NCBI RefSeq assembly: GCF_040957575.1
Contig: NZ_CP162601.1
Span: 2,666,001 to 2,730,000 of the forward strand
Length of the DNA: 64,000 bases
Source of the DNA: Vibrio sp. HB236076
Lineage (GTDB): Bacteria > Pseudomonadota > Gammaproteobacteria > Enterobacterales > Vibrionaceae
Direction: 5' to 3'
In this document: piece after piece, positions 37,368-46,857 of the stretch
Layout of the letters: every line of letters begins with the position of its first letter
How positions within the stretch are numbered: position 1 is the first letter of the stretch
Notes under the pieces: model-generated
Database searches by the model: none
Told to the model about the DNA's origin: nothing
What the model saw: the letters and a program-made list of their open reading frames with translations, nothing else
Made by a program: the position numbers and the translations under genes

Positions 37368-37541
37368 TGTTAATGCGTTAATATGAGTGGATGTCATGCT
37401 AAAAAAAGCGATGATAGTAAGATAAATGCAACCAAACTGTGTTGCCAAGGGTGTCAGGATGACACTGAGTATCAAAGAAAGGGTCAGCGCGTCTACGCCC
37501 GTTTCCCCTTTCTGACTATGGCGAAAATAAGGATATTGACT

Positions 37542-39371
37542 GTGACGAAACTTGATACCCCATTGCTAACGGTTGAAAACCTGTCGGTAAATTTCGGATC
37601 CTCTCCGGTGGTAAAAAACCTGAGTTTTTCGGTATCGGCCGGAAAAACACTGGCCATTGTCGGTGAGTCTGGCTCAGGGAAATCCGTGTCATCACAGTCG
37701 ATTATGCGTTTAGCCGACCTCTCCGGTGCCGAGTATCACAGCGGCCACATCTGGTTTGAGCACCAGGGCCAAAAACAAGACTTGCTCACCCTGTCTCAGA
37801 AACAAATGCGCACCATCCGCGGCAATGACATTGCCATGATCTTCCAAGAGCCAATGACCTCGCTCAACCCTGTCTATACGCTTGGCGATCAGATTGCGGA
37901 AATCATCCAACTGCATGAGAAAAAGACCAAAGCTGAGGCGCTAAAACAAGCACACCGCCTGTTAGAAATGGTGCGTCTGCCCAACGCCGAGAGCATGTTA
38001 AAGCGCTACCCTCATCAACTGTCTGGCGGCATGCGTCAGCGCGTGATGATTGCCATGGCCCTCGCCTGTCGCCCGAAACTGTTGATTGCCGACGAACCCA
38101 CCACCGCTTTAGATGTCACGATTCAGGCGCAAATCCTCGCCATCATCTCAGATCTACAAAAAGAACTCGGGATGGCCGTCATTTTTATCACTCACGATAT
38201 GGGGGTGGTGGCCGAAATTGCCGACGAGGTGGTGGTCATGTGGCAAGGGGAAAAAGTTGAACAAGGCGAAGTCAAAGCGCTGTTTGCTAAGCCCCAACAC
38301 CCTTATACGCAAACCTTGCTCAGCGCCGTGCCCAAGCTCGGTTCGATGCGCGGTGAACCTCATCCCAAGCAATCGCCGATGGCACAAATGATCGAAGGCA
38401 AAAAACACATTATTGGCCAGGAAAAGGTTCAAGACACCGCTCGCTACGATCAAGCGCCCTTGCTCAGAGTAGAGGATTTAGTGGTGCGCTTTGATGTAAA
38501 AAAACACTGGCTCAAAGGCGTCACCCATCGCGTTCACGCCGTTGAGCACGTCAACTTTACGGTCTATCCCGGCGAAACCCTGGCCTTGGTCGGCGAATCG
38601 GGATCAGGCAAATCCACCATAGGTCGCACCATTCAACAACTGCAACAACCGACTTCTGGGCAGGTGATGTTTAACGGCCAAGCGATCTCTCAATTAAGCG
38701 CGCGTGAGCAGCACCGACTCAAACAAGAGGTGCAGTACATTTTCCAAGACCCTTTTGCCTCACTCGACCCGCGAAAAACCATTGGCTTTTCGATTGCTGA
38801 GCCGATCAAAACGCACCAACTGGCCACCAACCAAGCCGAAATTGATCAACAGGTCGCGCAACTGCTCACGCGAGTGGGCCTAGATCCCGAGTGCGCTAAC
38901 CGCTATCCCCACCAATTCTCTGGGGGGCAACGACAACGGGTGTGCATCGCCAGAGTGTTGGCGTGTAAACCCAAGTTGATCATTGCCGACGAAGCCCTGT
39001 CTGCGCTCGACGTGACCATTCAAGCGCAAATCATTCACTTATTGATGGAAATTCAACGCGAACAAGGGATTGCACTGCTGTTTATCAGTCACGACATGGC
39101 GGTAGTCGAAAAAATCAGTCACCGAATTGCCGTGCTCTACCTCGGGCAAATTGCCGAGTTAGGCACCCGACAACAGATCATGGAATCGCCTCAGCACCCC
39201 TATACGAAAAAGTTATTGCAAGCCGTGCCCGTCGCCGACCCCACTCGCGAGCGCCAACACGTTGCCATGACCGGCGATATTCCAAGCCCGATCCGAGCGG
39301 TTGGCCAAGAGCCCGACGCCTTGTGTTATCGCGAGATTTCGCAAGGACATTGGGTCGCACAACTCGCTTAA
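37542..39371 (+). CDS. fused double ATP-binding subunit of a peptide-type ABC importer
   Basis: 609 residues from GTG 37542, preceded by AAGGAT at eight bases. The frame is open back to 37383, but that part reads as unrelated leader. Two complete ABC ATPase domains follow one another: [13 protein letters not shown] / [13 protein letters not shown] / [10 protein letters not shown], then [13 protein letters not shown] / [13 protein letters not shown] / [10 protein letters not shown]. Each half carries the oligopeptide C-terminal extension (QHPYT). This corresponds to DppD and DppF fused, as in GsiA-like proteins. It powers the transporter whose binding protein and permeases follow. Confidence 0.93.
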   Translation: MTKLDTPLLTVENLSVNFGSSPVVKNLSFSVSAGKTLAIVGESGSGKSVSSQSIMRLADLSGAEYHSGHIWFEHQGQKQDLLTLSQKQMRTIRGNDIAMIFQEPMTSLNPVYTLGDQIAEIIQLHEKKTKAEALKQAHRLLEMVRLPNAESMLKRYPHQLSGGMRQRVMIAMALACRPKLLIADEPTTALDVTIQAQILAIISDLQKELGMAVIFITHDMGVVAEIADEVVVMWQGEKVEQGEVKALFAKPQHPYTQTLLSAVPKLGSMRGEPHPKQSPMAQMIEGKKHIIGQEKVQDTARYDQAPLLRVEDLVVRFDVKKHWLKGVTHRVHAVEHVNFTVYPGETLALVGESGSGKSTIGRTIQQLQQPTSGQVMFNGQAISQLSAREQHRLKQEVQYIFQDPFASLDPRKTIGFSIAEPIKTHQLATNQAEIDQQVAQLLTRVGLDPECANRYPHQFSGGQRQRVCIARVLACKPKLIIADEALSALDVTIQAQIIHLLMEIQREQGIALLFISHDMAVVEKISHRIAVLYLGQIAELGTRQQIMESPQHPYTKKLLQAVPVADPTRERQHVAMTGDIPSPIRAVGQEPDALCYREISQGHWVAQLA

Positions 39372-39484
39372 CAAACCGAACTAGACGAGCAGACAAGACA
39401 TCGCTTAGTTTATGCCATGCTTTGTCTGTGAACGAAAAGAGGCTAGGAGATAGTCTCACCACCTCACAGTAAATGGAGTTTACG

Positions 39485-41017
39485 ATGAACCCTCGTTTTT
39501 CCCTTAGCAAGCTTGCGGCGCCACTTTTGATGGCTTCTTCTCTAGCGATGAGCATGCCAGCCCTAGCCAGCGGCACCTTAAATGTCGCCACCTCCCAAGA
39601 CCCCGGCAGTTGGGATCCGATTGATACGTATTTGTTGGCTTGGTCAACGGTGGCAACCAATATTTTTGACGGTTTGACCTATCGCGACACCGACCTAACC
39701 TTAAAACCGGCCCTCGCTACCCAATGGCAAGAGCTCGACAACGGCCGACGTATCCGCTTTACCTTGCGCCAAGGCGTGACCTTCCAAAACGGCGAACCTT
39801 TTAATACCGAGGCAGTAAAATACACCTTTGATCGCTTACTCGGTGAGGAAGGTCGCAAAGGGCCGCAACGCTCTAACTATTCCGCGATAGAAAAAGTGAC
39901 GATTGTTGATAACGACACGGTCGACTTTTACCTCAGTCAGCCCGACCCCGTGTTACTGACCAAATTATCCGGTTATGGGGCGATGATTGTGCCCCCCAAG
40001 TACATTGAGGAAAAGGGCGAAGCGTATTTTAACCGCCACCCGATTGGCACCGGCGCTTTTGAGCTCACTCAATACGATCCCAAAGTGGGTGTGACCCTAA
40101 AAGCCTTTGCCAATCATTGGCGTGGCGCACCAAAGCTCGACCGCTTGCACTACCGTTTCATTGCCGAGCCAGCCACCGCGGTGGCCGAGTTGCAATCGGG
40201 TCGCGTCGACATGGTGGTGCCCCCTATTATTCCGATCTCTATGGTCCCGACGATTGAAAAAGACGCAAAATTATCGATTGAGTCAGCCACCAGCCCGAGC
40301 GTGTATGCGCTGCGCTTTAACACCAAAAACGGCATTACCGAAGACGTTCGCGTGCGCAAAGCCATTATTTACGGCGTTGATCGCCAGACCATTATCGATG
40401 CCATTTTAGGCGGCCAAGCGCAAGCCATCACCAGCTTCCAAAGCAGCATTTCCTTTGGCAACGACCCAGAGTTAAAACCCTTGCCCTATGACCCGGCCAA
40501 AGCCAAAGCCTTGTTGAAACAAGCGGGTGTCAAACCGGGTACGTCGATTCAAATCGATATTCGCGGCAACAACGCCACTTTCAATGAAGTCGCTCAAGCG
40601 ATTGCCAGTTATCTGCAAATCATTGGTCTTAACGCCACCATCAAACCCTATGAAAGCAACATTATGCTCAATGACATCATCCCCAATGGCAAGACAGGCG
40701 CGATGTTCCAACAGGGCTGGGGAGGCTGGACCCTCGACTACGACAACACCGCTTACTTCATGTACCACAGCGGCGAGAAGTGGAACCCTTACGACAGCGA
40801 CGCCAAACTCGATCGCTTACTCGAGCAGCAACGCTCCATGACCGACAAAACCGAGCGAGAGGCGCTGTTAAAAACCATCGCGCGCTATACCGTCGACCAG
40901 GCCCTCGAATTGCCTTTGTACAGTCTCAATGCCATTTATGGTGTCTCGAATAAGGTGAAAAACTTCACCCCCGCGGTGGATAACCGCCTGCTGTTCAACC
41001 AAGTGACGGTCGAATAA
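39485..41017 (+). CDS. peptide/nickel-type ABC substrate-binding protein
   Basis: 510 residues of the SBP family 5 (DppA/OppA/GsiB class). The signal peptide ends at PALA-SG (about 28). The mature protein starts TLNVATSQDPGSWDPIDTYL and contains RFTLRQGVTFQNGEPFNTEA, the conserved SBP_bac_5 segment. ATG 39485 follows TGGAG; the ATG at 39473 is part of that ribosome-binding region. It captures the ligand, probably a peptide, in the periplasm for the permeases downstream. Confidence 0.93.
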   Translation: MNPRFSLSKLAAPLLMASSLAMSMPALASGTLNVATSQDPGSWDPIDTYLLAWSTVATNIFDGLTYRDTDLTLKPALATQWQELDNGRRIRFTLRQGVTFQNGEPFNTEAVKYTFDRLLGEEGRKGPQRSNYSAIEKVTIVDNDTVDFYLSQPDPVLLTKLSGYGAMIVPPKYIEEKGEAYFNRHPIGTGAFELTQYDPKVGVTLKAFANHWRGAPKLDRLHYRFIAEPATAVAELQSGRVDMVVPPIIPISMVPTIEKDAKLSIESATSPSVYALRFNTKNGITEDVRVRKAIIYGVDRQTIIDAILGGQAQAITSFQSSISFGNDPELKPLPYDPAKAKALLKQAGVKPGTSIQIDIRGNNATFNEVAQAIASYLQIIGLNATIKPYESNIMLNDIIPNGKTGAMFQQGWGGWTLDYDNTAYFMYHSGEKWNPYDSDAKLDRLLEQQRSMTDKTEREALLKTIARYTVDQALELPLYSLNAIYGVSNKVKNFTPAVDNRLLFNQVTVE

Positions 41018-41086
41018 TCACCATCGCTTTGCTGCTATTGGATTTCATACTGCGCCTGGCAGGCACCAGGCATTGAGGAGTGTATC

Positions 41087-42013
41087 ATGATACCGTTTTT
41101 ATTCAGCCGGCTGTTACAGGCGTTATTTGTCGTGGTCGCCGTGACGTTAATTGTCGCGTTTGCCATTCGCTTGACCGGCGATCCCGCGCTGATGTTGACC
41201 CAAGGCGCGGGTAGTGTCAGTGAAACCGATCTGGCTCATATCCGCGAAGCGCTTGGCGTCAACCGTCCTTTTATCGAGCAATACCTGGGCTTTGTCCAAG
41301 GCCTGTTTACCGGTGACCTTGGCAACAGCTTTATGGGTGGGACCCCAGTATCGCAACTGATTGGCTTGGCCTTACCTGCCACCTTATGGCTCGCTTTTGC
41401 CGTGATGATGGTGTCGATTGTACTGTCGATTCCACTCGGTATTCAGGCGGCGATCAAGCGCAACACTTGGGTCGATCAGGCCATTCGAATTTTTTCCTTG
41501 ATCGGCTTGTCCTTTCCCAACTTTTGGTTGGCCTTGATGCTGGTATTGTTTTTCTCTATCTATCTGCAATGGTTGCCAGCCAGCGGTATGAACGATTGGA
41601 AAAGCTATGTCATGCCAGCCCTGACCATGGGCGTGATTTTAACCGCGACCAATGTGCGACTGGTGCGCACTGCAATGCTCGAAACCCTGCAATCGCAATA
41701 CATCATGGTCGCCAGAGCCAAAGGGTTAAGCGAGCGAACCGTCTTGTACAAACACGCTTTGCGCAATTGTTCTATTCCGCTGATCACCTATTTTGGTCTG
41801 CAATTTGGTGGTTTGCTCGGTGGCATCGTCATCATTGAGCGCGTGTTTAATTGGCCAGGGCTTGGCACTTTGGCATTTGATGCCGTCGCCGGTCGCGATT
41901 ATCCGGTTTTACAAGCGGTGATCACCTTACTTTCTTTCGTCATTGTCGGGGTTAATTTATTGGTCGATATCGCTTATGGACTGATTGATCCTCGTATCAG
42001 AACGGAGTCTTAA
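41087..42013 (+). CDS. ABC permease, DppB/GsiC type
   Basis: 308 residues with six membrane helices and the BPD_transp_1 loop (ARAKGLSERTVLYKHALRN, the EAA-like motif that docks the ATPase). The N-terminus LFSRLLQALFVVVAVTLIV is typical of the first permease in Dpp/Opp/Gsi systems. AGGAG precedes the ATG. It pairs with the permease that starts two bases after its stop. Confidence 0.94.
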   Translation: MIPFLFSRLLQALFVVVAVTLIVAFAIRLTGDPALMLTQGAGSVSETDLAHIREALGVNRPFIEQYLGFVQGLFTGDLGNSFMGGTPVSQLIGLALPATLWLAFAVMMVSIVLSIPLGIQAAIKRNTWVDQAIRIFSLIGLSFPNFWLALMLVLFFSIYLQWLPASGMNDWKSYVMPALTMGVILTATNVRLVRTAMLETLQSQYIMVARAKGLSERTVLYKHALRNCSIPLITYFGLQFGGLLGGIVIIERVFNWPGLGTLAFDAVAGRDYPVLQAVITLLSFVIVGVNLLVDIAYGLIDPRIRTES

Positions 42014-42015
42014 TC

Positions 42016-42873
42016 ATGTCGAGTTCTCTAGTAAAACAACGTCCTTTCTCCCGTTACCTCTGTTTGGAATTTATCTTAGGCGCACTCCTGACTGGGACCA
42101 TGTGCTTATTGGTCATGACCTCGGATTGGGTGTTTGGTGACAGTGCCAGCCAAATCAACTTGATGTCTCGTTTGGCAGCGCCTTTTGCCTCGGGCGAGCA
42201 TTGGTTTGGTACCGATCCCCTTGGTCGCGATATTCTGGCTCGCGTGATCAGTGGCGGTGCGGTGTCGTTAAAAGTGGGCTTGTTTTCGGTGTTTGGTGCC
42301 GTGGTGATCGGCGTGGCGATGGGGTTAGTGTCTGGCTACTTTGGCGGTGTTTGGGACAAGTTTGTCATGCGCTTTGCCGATGTCCAATTGGCGCTGCCGT
42401 TTATCTTGTTGGCGATTACGTTCATGGCCATTGTCGGTGGCGGGCTGACCAATATGATCCTATTGCTGATTTTATCACAATGGGTGCAATACGCTCGCTT
42501 GGTGAGAGGCTCGGTGTTATCGCTACGAGACCGCGAGTTCATTCAATCGGCCAAAGCGATCGGAGTCAGTCATCGCAATATCTTATTGCGCCATTTACTG
42601 CCCAATCTCATTGGCCCTGTGATTGTGTTAATGACGCTCAACATTGCCAATAACATTCTTTTAGAAAGCAGTTTGACTTTTCTGGGCTTAGGGGTCGACC
42701 CGCTGACGCCCAGTTGGGGAGGCATGCTCGCTGATGGACGTACCTACATTCAAACCGCGTGGTGGGTAACGGTGTTTCCCGGTTTGGCCATATTGTTGAC
42801 GGTGTTGGGCCTGAACTTATTGGGTGACTGGCTGCGCGACACCCTAGATCCGACAGGGAGAACCTCGCGATGA
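42016..42873 (+). CDS. ABC permease, DppC/GsiD type
   Basis: 285 residues with six membrane helices. HWFGTDPLGRDILARVISGG is the hallmark N-terminal segment of DppC-type permeases and QSAKAIGVSHRNILLRHLLPN the ATPase-docking loop. It forms the second half of the translocation pore. Its stop overlaps the start of the M14 peptidase gene (ATGA), showing that the peptidase is part of the operon. Confidence 0.94.
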   Translation: MSSSLVKQRPFSRYLCLEFILGALLTGTMCLLVMTSDWVFGDSASQINLMSRLAAPFASGEHWFGTDPLGRDILARVISGGAVSLKVGLFSVFGAVVIGVAMGLVSGYFGGVWDKFVMRFADVQLALPFILLAITFMAIVGGGLTNMILLLILSQWVQYARLVRGSVLSLRDREFIQSAKAIGVSHRNILLRHLLPNLIGPVIVLMTLNIANNILLESSLTFLGLGVDPLTPSWGGMLADGRTYIQTAWWVTVFPGLAILLTVLGLNLLGDWLRDTLDPTGRTSR

Positions 42874-44870
42874 GACTGTTTAAGGACAACAATTGGGTGC
42901 GCCCGAACATGAGTATCCCCAACGCGCATGTCTCCAACGCGCATGTCTCCAATGCGATGTCTAAAGCGCAGGCCTTGGCCACGACGGCGACCTCACTCGC
43001 GACATCTTGCCCCGACAAGGCCTGGCGCCCTTACGCGCAGGGCGAGGTGTCGTTAGTCCGACAAACCCTATCCTCGACCCTGACTCAGTGGGTCGATTAC
43101 TTATGTCAGCCTGCTTTTCGTCATCATCACATCGAAATGTGGGTATTTAACGATCAAAAAACCCGTCGCAGAGCCGAAACAACACTGTTTAAACACGGTG
43201 TACATGCCCGGATTCACAGTGCCTATAAACCCTTTGTGCATTTCTTATTCGAAGACTTGAGCCAAGCCGACCGCGAGCGATTTAACCACCCCGACAGCAC
43301 CTTGGTGGTACACTACCCTAGCGATGCCTTTGGCAGTGATAAACGCTTTGCTCTCGAAACCTATCCATTTGGCAGTGTGTTTGATCGCGCCAACATCGAA
43401 TTCACCCCGCGCGACGATCAGCAACTCCACTATCAATTGACGCTAAAACGGCCTCATTGCGAGCCAATCCACTATGACATTTTTGCGCCCAATGCCGTCA
43501 AAACCAGTATAACCGGCCAAACCAGCCTTTCGCCCACCGGCTGGATAAAAATCAGCGACCCAGATCATCGTCCTCTGCTCGACGAGCGAGTGTATTGTGA
43601 TTACGAGCAAATCTTTGATAGCGCGATAAGTCAACTTTGCGATGCGCTAAGCGAACGGCCCCACTTTGAGCGCTTAATGATAGAGGTGCAAGCGCCGCTG
43701 CTCGATGAACCGCTTGGCGTGGCACACGAACACATCAGCTTGCGTGAAGGCCTGCACGAGGATTTTTATTTTACCTTGCAAGAGTGGTGTAAGCTGCAGC
43801 AAGGTAAATCTCTTCAAGATCGCGATGCCCAGTTTGGGCAAATTATTCCCAATATTACTTATCAAGACGGGGATTATCACTGTCATTGTTATTTAAGTGA
43901 TTATCAGGCTCCGACCGCAAAAGAGCGGGCCCCCTTAAGCGGCAGTGAAGAAAAACTGGCGTTGGACACGGCGACCAAACCACTGAGCAGTGCCCAGGTT
44001 GCGACCGCGCTTGCAGAGATAAAAGGCGAGTCTTGGTACGCCCAATCGGTCAGTGGACGCCGTGTGAACGCCAAGTATTGTCAAGGCAGCGATCACCCGG
44101 TGATCATCAGTGCTGGCCAGCACGCCAATGAATCAACCGGCATCCTCGGGGCATTGCGCGCCGCGCAGCAACTGAGTCAACAACCCGGTCACCACTTTGT
44201 TATCTCGCCACTGGAAAATCCCGATGGTTACGCCTTGTATCACGACTTGTTGCAAGCCAACCCCACTCATATGCATCACGCCGCGCGCTACACGGCACTT
44301 GGCAATGACTTAGAATACCACTCGTCTCATCAGCGTTTCGAAACCGCCATTCGCGATCAAGCGCGACAACAGACTGCGGCCAAGCTGCACATCAATTTAC
44401 ACGGCTACCCCGCCCACGAATGGGTACGGCCACTGTCGGGCTATATTCCGGCTGGCTTTGCAGACTGGACCATACCCAAAGGCTTTTTTGTCATTGTTCG
44501 CTATCAAGCCCATTACAGTCATCTCGCGTTGGCCTTTATCGAATATTTGACTCACCAGCTGGCACAAAACAACGCCTTACTGGCGTTTAATCACGCACAA
44601 CTCACTGCGTTCCAACGCCATGGGGGAGAGTCCCCTTTTACCTTTATCAATCGCATTCCCTGTTTGCTGCAAAAAGTCGCCGACGACGCGTTGACGCCTT
44701 TGCAATTGATTACCGAGTTTCCCGATGAAAGTATCGATGGCGAGGCATTTTGCTTTGGTCATCAGGTTCAAAGTGACGTCGTGATTAAGGCCTATCACGC
44801 TTTTCAACACTGCATGAACCAAGCCTCACTGTCGCCGCCAACTTGCTCCTCCCCCAAGATCTCGATTTGA
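42870..44870 (+). CDS. M14-family zinc carboxypeptidase linked to the ABC importer
   Basis: 666 residues without a signal peptide, so cytoplasmic. The N-terminal half (about 60-380) is unrecognised. The C-terminal half is an M14 peptidase: GQHANESTG (zinc HxxE, about 418-421), SPLENPDGYALY, HINLHGYPAHEW (third zinc His, about 508) and ITEFPDES (possible general base, about 614). Family members remove C-terminal residues or act on amide-linked products. Coupling to the DppC gene by ATGA suggests it processes the imported ligand. The first 30 residues include SNAHVSNAHVSNAM from a DNA repeat; starts at Met14 or Met30 are possible, though the overlap favours 42870. Confidence 0.82.
   Translation: MRLFKDNNWVRPNMSIPNAHVSNAHVSNAMSKAQALATTATSLATSCPDKAWRPYAQGEVSLVRQTLSSTLTQWVDYLCQPAFRHHHIEMWVFNDQKTRRRAETTLFKHGVHARIHSAYKPFVHFLFEDLSQADRERFNHPDSTLVVHYPSDAFGSDKRFALETYPFGSVFDRANIEFTPRDDQQLHYQLTLKRPHCEPIHYDIFAPNAVKTSITGQTSLSPTGWIKISDPDHRPLLDERVYCDYEQIFDSAISQLCDALSERPHFERLMIEVQAPLLDEPLGVAHEHISLREGLHEDFYFTLQEWCKLQQGKSLQDRDAQFGQIIPNITYQDGDYHCHCYLSDYQAPTAKERAPLSGSEEKLALDTATKPLSSAQVATALAEIKGESWYAQSVSGRRVNAKYCQGSDHPVIISAGQHANESTGILGALRAAQQLSQQPGHHFVISPLENPDGYALYHDLLQANPTHMHHAARYTALGNDLEYHSSHQRFETAIRDQARQQTAAKLHINLHGYPAHEWVRPLSGYIPAGFADWTIPKGFFVIVRYQAHYSHLALAFIEYLTHQLAQNNALLAFNHAQLTAFQRHGGESPFTFINRIPCLLQKVADDALTPLQLITEFPDESIDGEAFCFGHQVQSDVVIKAYHAFQHCMNQASLSPPTCSSPKISI
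42921..42950 (+). repeat. 15-base tandem repeat in the M14 gene start
   Basis: Two exact copies of AACGCGCATGTCTCC followed by a degenerate third start (AATGCGATGTCT). The unit is a multiple of three and encodes NAHVS. Confidence 0.9.
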
Positions 44871-44964
44871 TTGCGCCACACCATCGCTGTGACCCTAGTG
44901 TCTCAGTGATGGTTTTCCCCTAAGATGAACATATCGGGGCGGACTTTGGTCATAAAAACAACAC

Positions 44965-44979
44965 TAGACGACCGGTCTA
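44965..44979. promoter_or_regulatory. NemR-like TetR operator palindrome
   Basis: TAGACGACCGGTCTA has arms TAGAC / GTCTA and lies about 50 bases before the TetR gene. It resembles the TAGACC/GGTCTA operators known for NemR-type repressors, so the regulator probably binds it. Confidence 0.6.
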
Positions 44980-45029
44980 ATCTTGGTTAGGATAGCGCTT
45001 TATTGTTCATGGTGACGCTCGGAGTTCCT

Positions 45030-45668
45030 GTGGTTAACACGCGCAACACATTTCAAGATACTCGCCAGCACATCCTTGCTACTGGCTACCAACTTGTGGT
45101 TAAGCAGGGGTTTCACGCGCTGGGCTTATCACAACTGCTCAAGACAGCCGAAGTGCCCAAAGGCTCTTTCTATCATTATTTTCGTTCTAAAGAGCATTTT
45201 GGCGAGTGCTTAATCGACTTCTACCTCGAGCACTATACCCAGAAACTTCAAGCCATTTTTTCTCACCCTGAGCACAGTGCGTATCAAAAAATCTTAGCCT
45301 TTTTTGACGCCTGGATGCAGGTAGAGCTCGATACTCAACACGGTCATCGCTGTTTGGTGGTCAAGCTCAGTGGTGAAGTCGCCGACCTTTCTGAACCGAT
45401 GCGTCAAGGGCTCAACCGCGCTGCGGAGCGCATTATGGCGCGTTTGGCCGATCTCCTTGCACAAGGGATAGAAGATGGCTCCGTCACCGCTCTCGACCCA
45501 AAAAGCCATGCCAGACACTTATATCAAACTTGGCTTGGTGCTTGTTTACTACACAAACTTTCTCAAGATGTTGAGATATTGGAAAACACATTCGCGTTAA
45601 CGGCTAAATGGTTGTCCTCGACGTCTCTAGAAGTGCAATCGCCAACCCAGTACTCCATCTGCAAATGA
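45030..45668 (+). CDS. TetR-family repressor (NemR/AcuR-like)
   Basis: 212 residues from GTG 45030, which follows GGAG; a TTG at 45003 would add nine residues with no support. The N-terminal HTH reads GYQLVVKQGFHALGLSQLLK and EVPKGSFYHYFRSKE, as in regulators that sense electrophiles. A conserved Cys in HRCLVV (about 109) may be a sensing residue, as in NemR (inference). The CurA-like reductase gene follows 75 bases downstream in the same direction. Confidence 0.9.
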   Translation: MVNTRNTFQDTRQHILATGYQLVVKQGFHALGLSQLLKTAEVPKGSFYHYFRSKEHFGECLIDFYLEHYTQKLQAIFSHPEHSAYQKILAFFDAWMQVELDTQHGHRCLVVKLSGEVADLSEPMRQGLNRAAERIMARLADLLAQGIEDGSVTALDPKSHARHLYQTWLGACLLHKLSQDVEILENTFALTAKWLSSTSLEVQSPTQYSICK

Positions 45669-45743
45669 CGTTTTACTTACCCAAAACGGTCATTTGTCAT
45701 CGCAGAAGTAATCCACTTACGGCTTAATATTCAGGAGCTTTTT

Positions 45744-46775
45744 ATGACTCAAACGATCAACCGCCGCATGGTACTCGCCTCTCGCCCCCACGGCGCGCCA
45801 ACCGCAGAAAACTTTCGTCTGGAACAGGCAGAAAAACCGACCCCAGCAGACGGTGAGGTTTTATTGCGCTGTGTTTATCTCTCTCTCGATCCCTATATGC
45901 GCGGCCGGATGAGCGATGCCAAATCTTATGCCGACCCTGTCGCGATTGATGAGGTCATGGTCGGTGGCACAGTGTGCCAAGTGGAAGAATCCCGCAATGA
46001 TGAATTTTTGGTCGGTGAATGGGTCGTCGCGTTTACCGGTTGGCAAGATTACGCGGTGTCTAATGGTCAAGGCTTGCTTAAACTCGGTCAAAACCCAGCG
46101 CACCCTTCTTACGCACTGGGCGTAATGGGCATGCCCGGGTTTACCGCTTACATGGGATTGTTAGATATCGGCCAACCCAAAGCCGGTGAGACCGTCGTGG
46201 TGGCCGCCGCAACAGGCCCAGTCGGGGCCACCGTTGGCCAAATCGCCAAGCTCAAGGGCTGTCGTGTCGTCGGCATTGCCGGTGGCGAAGAAAAATGTCG
46301 CTACGCCCTTAACGACCTCGGTTTTGATGCCTGTATCGATCACAAGGCCGAAGATTTTGCCGAGCAGCTCACTCAAGCCTGTGACGCCGGCATCGATGTG
46401 TATTTTGAAAACGTTGGCGGAAAAGTCTTTGATGCGGTCTTGCCGCTGTTAAACGCCAAAGCCCGTATTCCTTTGTGTGGCATGGTTTCTCAGTACAATG
46501 CCACGGCCCCACAACCAGGCCCCGATCGCATGGGGGCGCTGATGGGACAACTGTTGGTGAAGCGTATTAAAATGCAGGGCTTTATCATTTTTGATGACTA
46601 TGGCCATCGTTACCAAGAGTTCGCCGAAGCCATGACCCCTTGGGTAGAAAACGGTGATATTCAATACCGAGAGCAAATCGTCTCTGGTCTTGAAAACGCC
46701 CCTGAAGCGTTTATTGGCTTACTCGAAGGCAAAAACTTCGGCAAGTTGGTGATTCAGGTCAATCAACCGCTGTAA
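45744..46775 (+). CDS. NADPH-dependent medium-chain reductase, CurA/prostaglandin reductase type
   Basis: 343 residues, zinc-free MDR family. N-terminal domain LSLDPYMRGRMSDAKSYADP; NADPH-binding AATGPVGATVGQIAKLKGCR plus VGIAGGEEKC; VYFENVGGKVFDAVLP and GKNFGKLVIQV near the end. Relatives reduce alpha,beta-unsaturated carbonyls such as curcumin or 2-alkenals. Co-direction with the TetR repressor behind a NemR-like operator suggests an electrophile-detoxification unit. AGGAG precedes the ATG. Confidence 0.92.
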   Translation: MTQTINRRMVLASRPHGAPTAENFRLEQAEKPTPADGEVLLRCVYLSLDPYMRGRMSDAKSYADPVAIDEVMVGGTVCQVEESRNDEFLVGEWVVAFTGWQDYAVSNGQGLLKLGQNPAHPSYALGVMGMPGFTAYMGLLDIGQPKAGETVVVAAATGPVGATVGQIAKLKGCRVVGIAGGEEKCRYALNDLGFDACIDHKAEDFAEQLTQACDAGIDVYFENVGGKVFDAVLPLLNAKARIPLCGMVSQYNATAPQPGPDRMGALMGQLLVKRIKMQGFIIFDDYGHRYQEFAEAMTPWVENGDIQYREQIVSGLENAPEAFIGLLEGKNFGKLVIQVNQPL

Positions 46776-46800
46776 TTGCTCAGCGATGTAATCCTATAAA

Positions 46801-46836
46801 GAGGCCGAGCCCGGTAAAGGGGCTCGGCCTCTTTTT
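46801..46836. terminator. strong terminator after the reductase gene
   Basis: GAGGCCGAGCCC, seven-base loop, GGGCTCGGCCTC, TTTTT. It is preceded by AAA, so weak in the other direction, where the EAL gene ends. Confidence 0.93.
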
Positions 46837-46857
46837 GATCGTTGCTGATCACCGCGA

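Noticed and set aside
37383..37541. 53-residue N-terminal extension of the double ABC ATPase
   Set aside because: Cys-rich leader with no ABC homology; a better ribosome binding site precedes GTG 37542.
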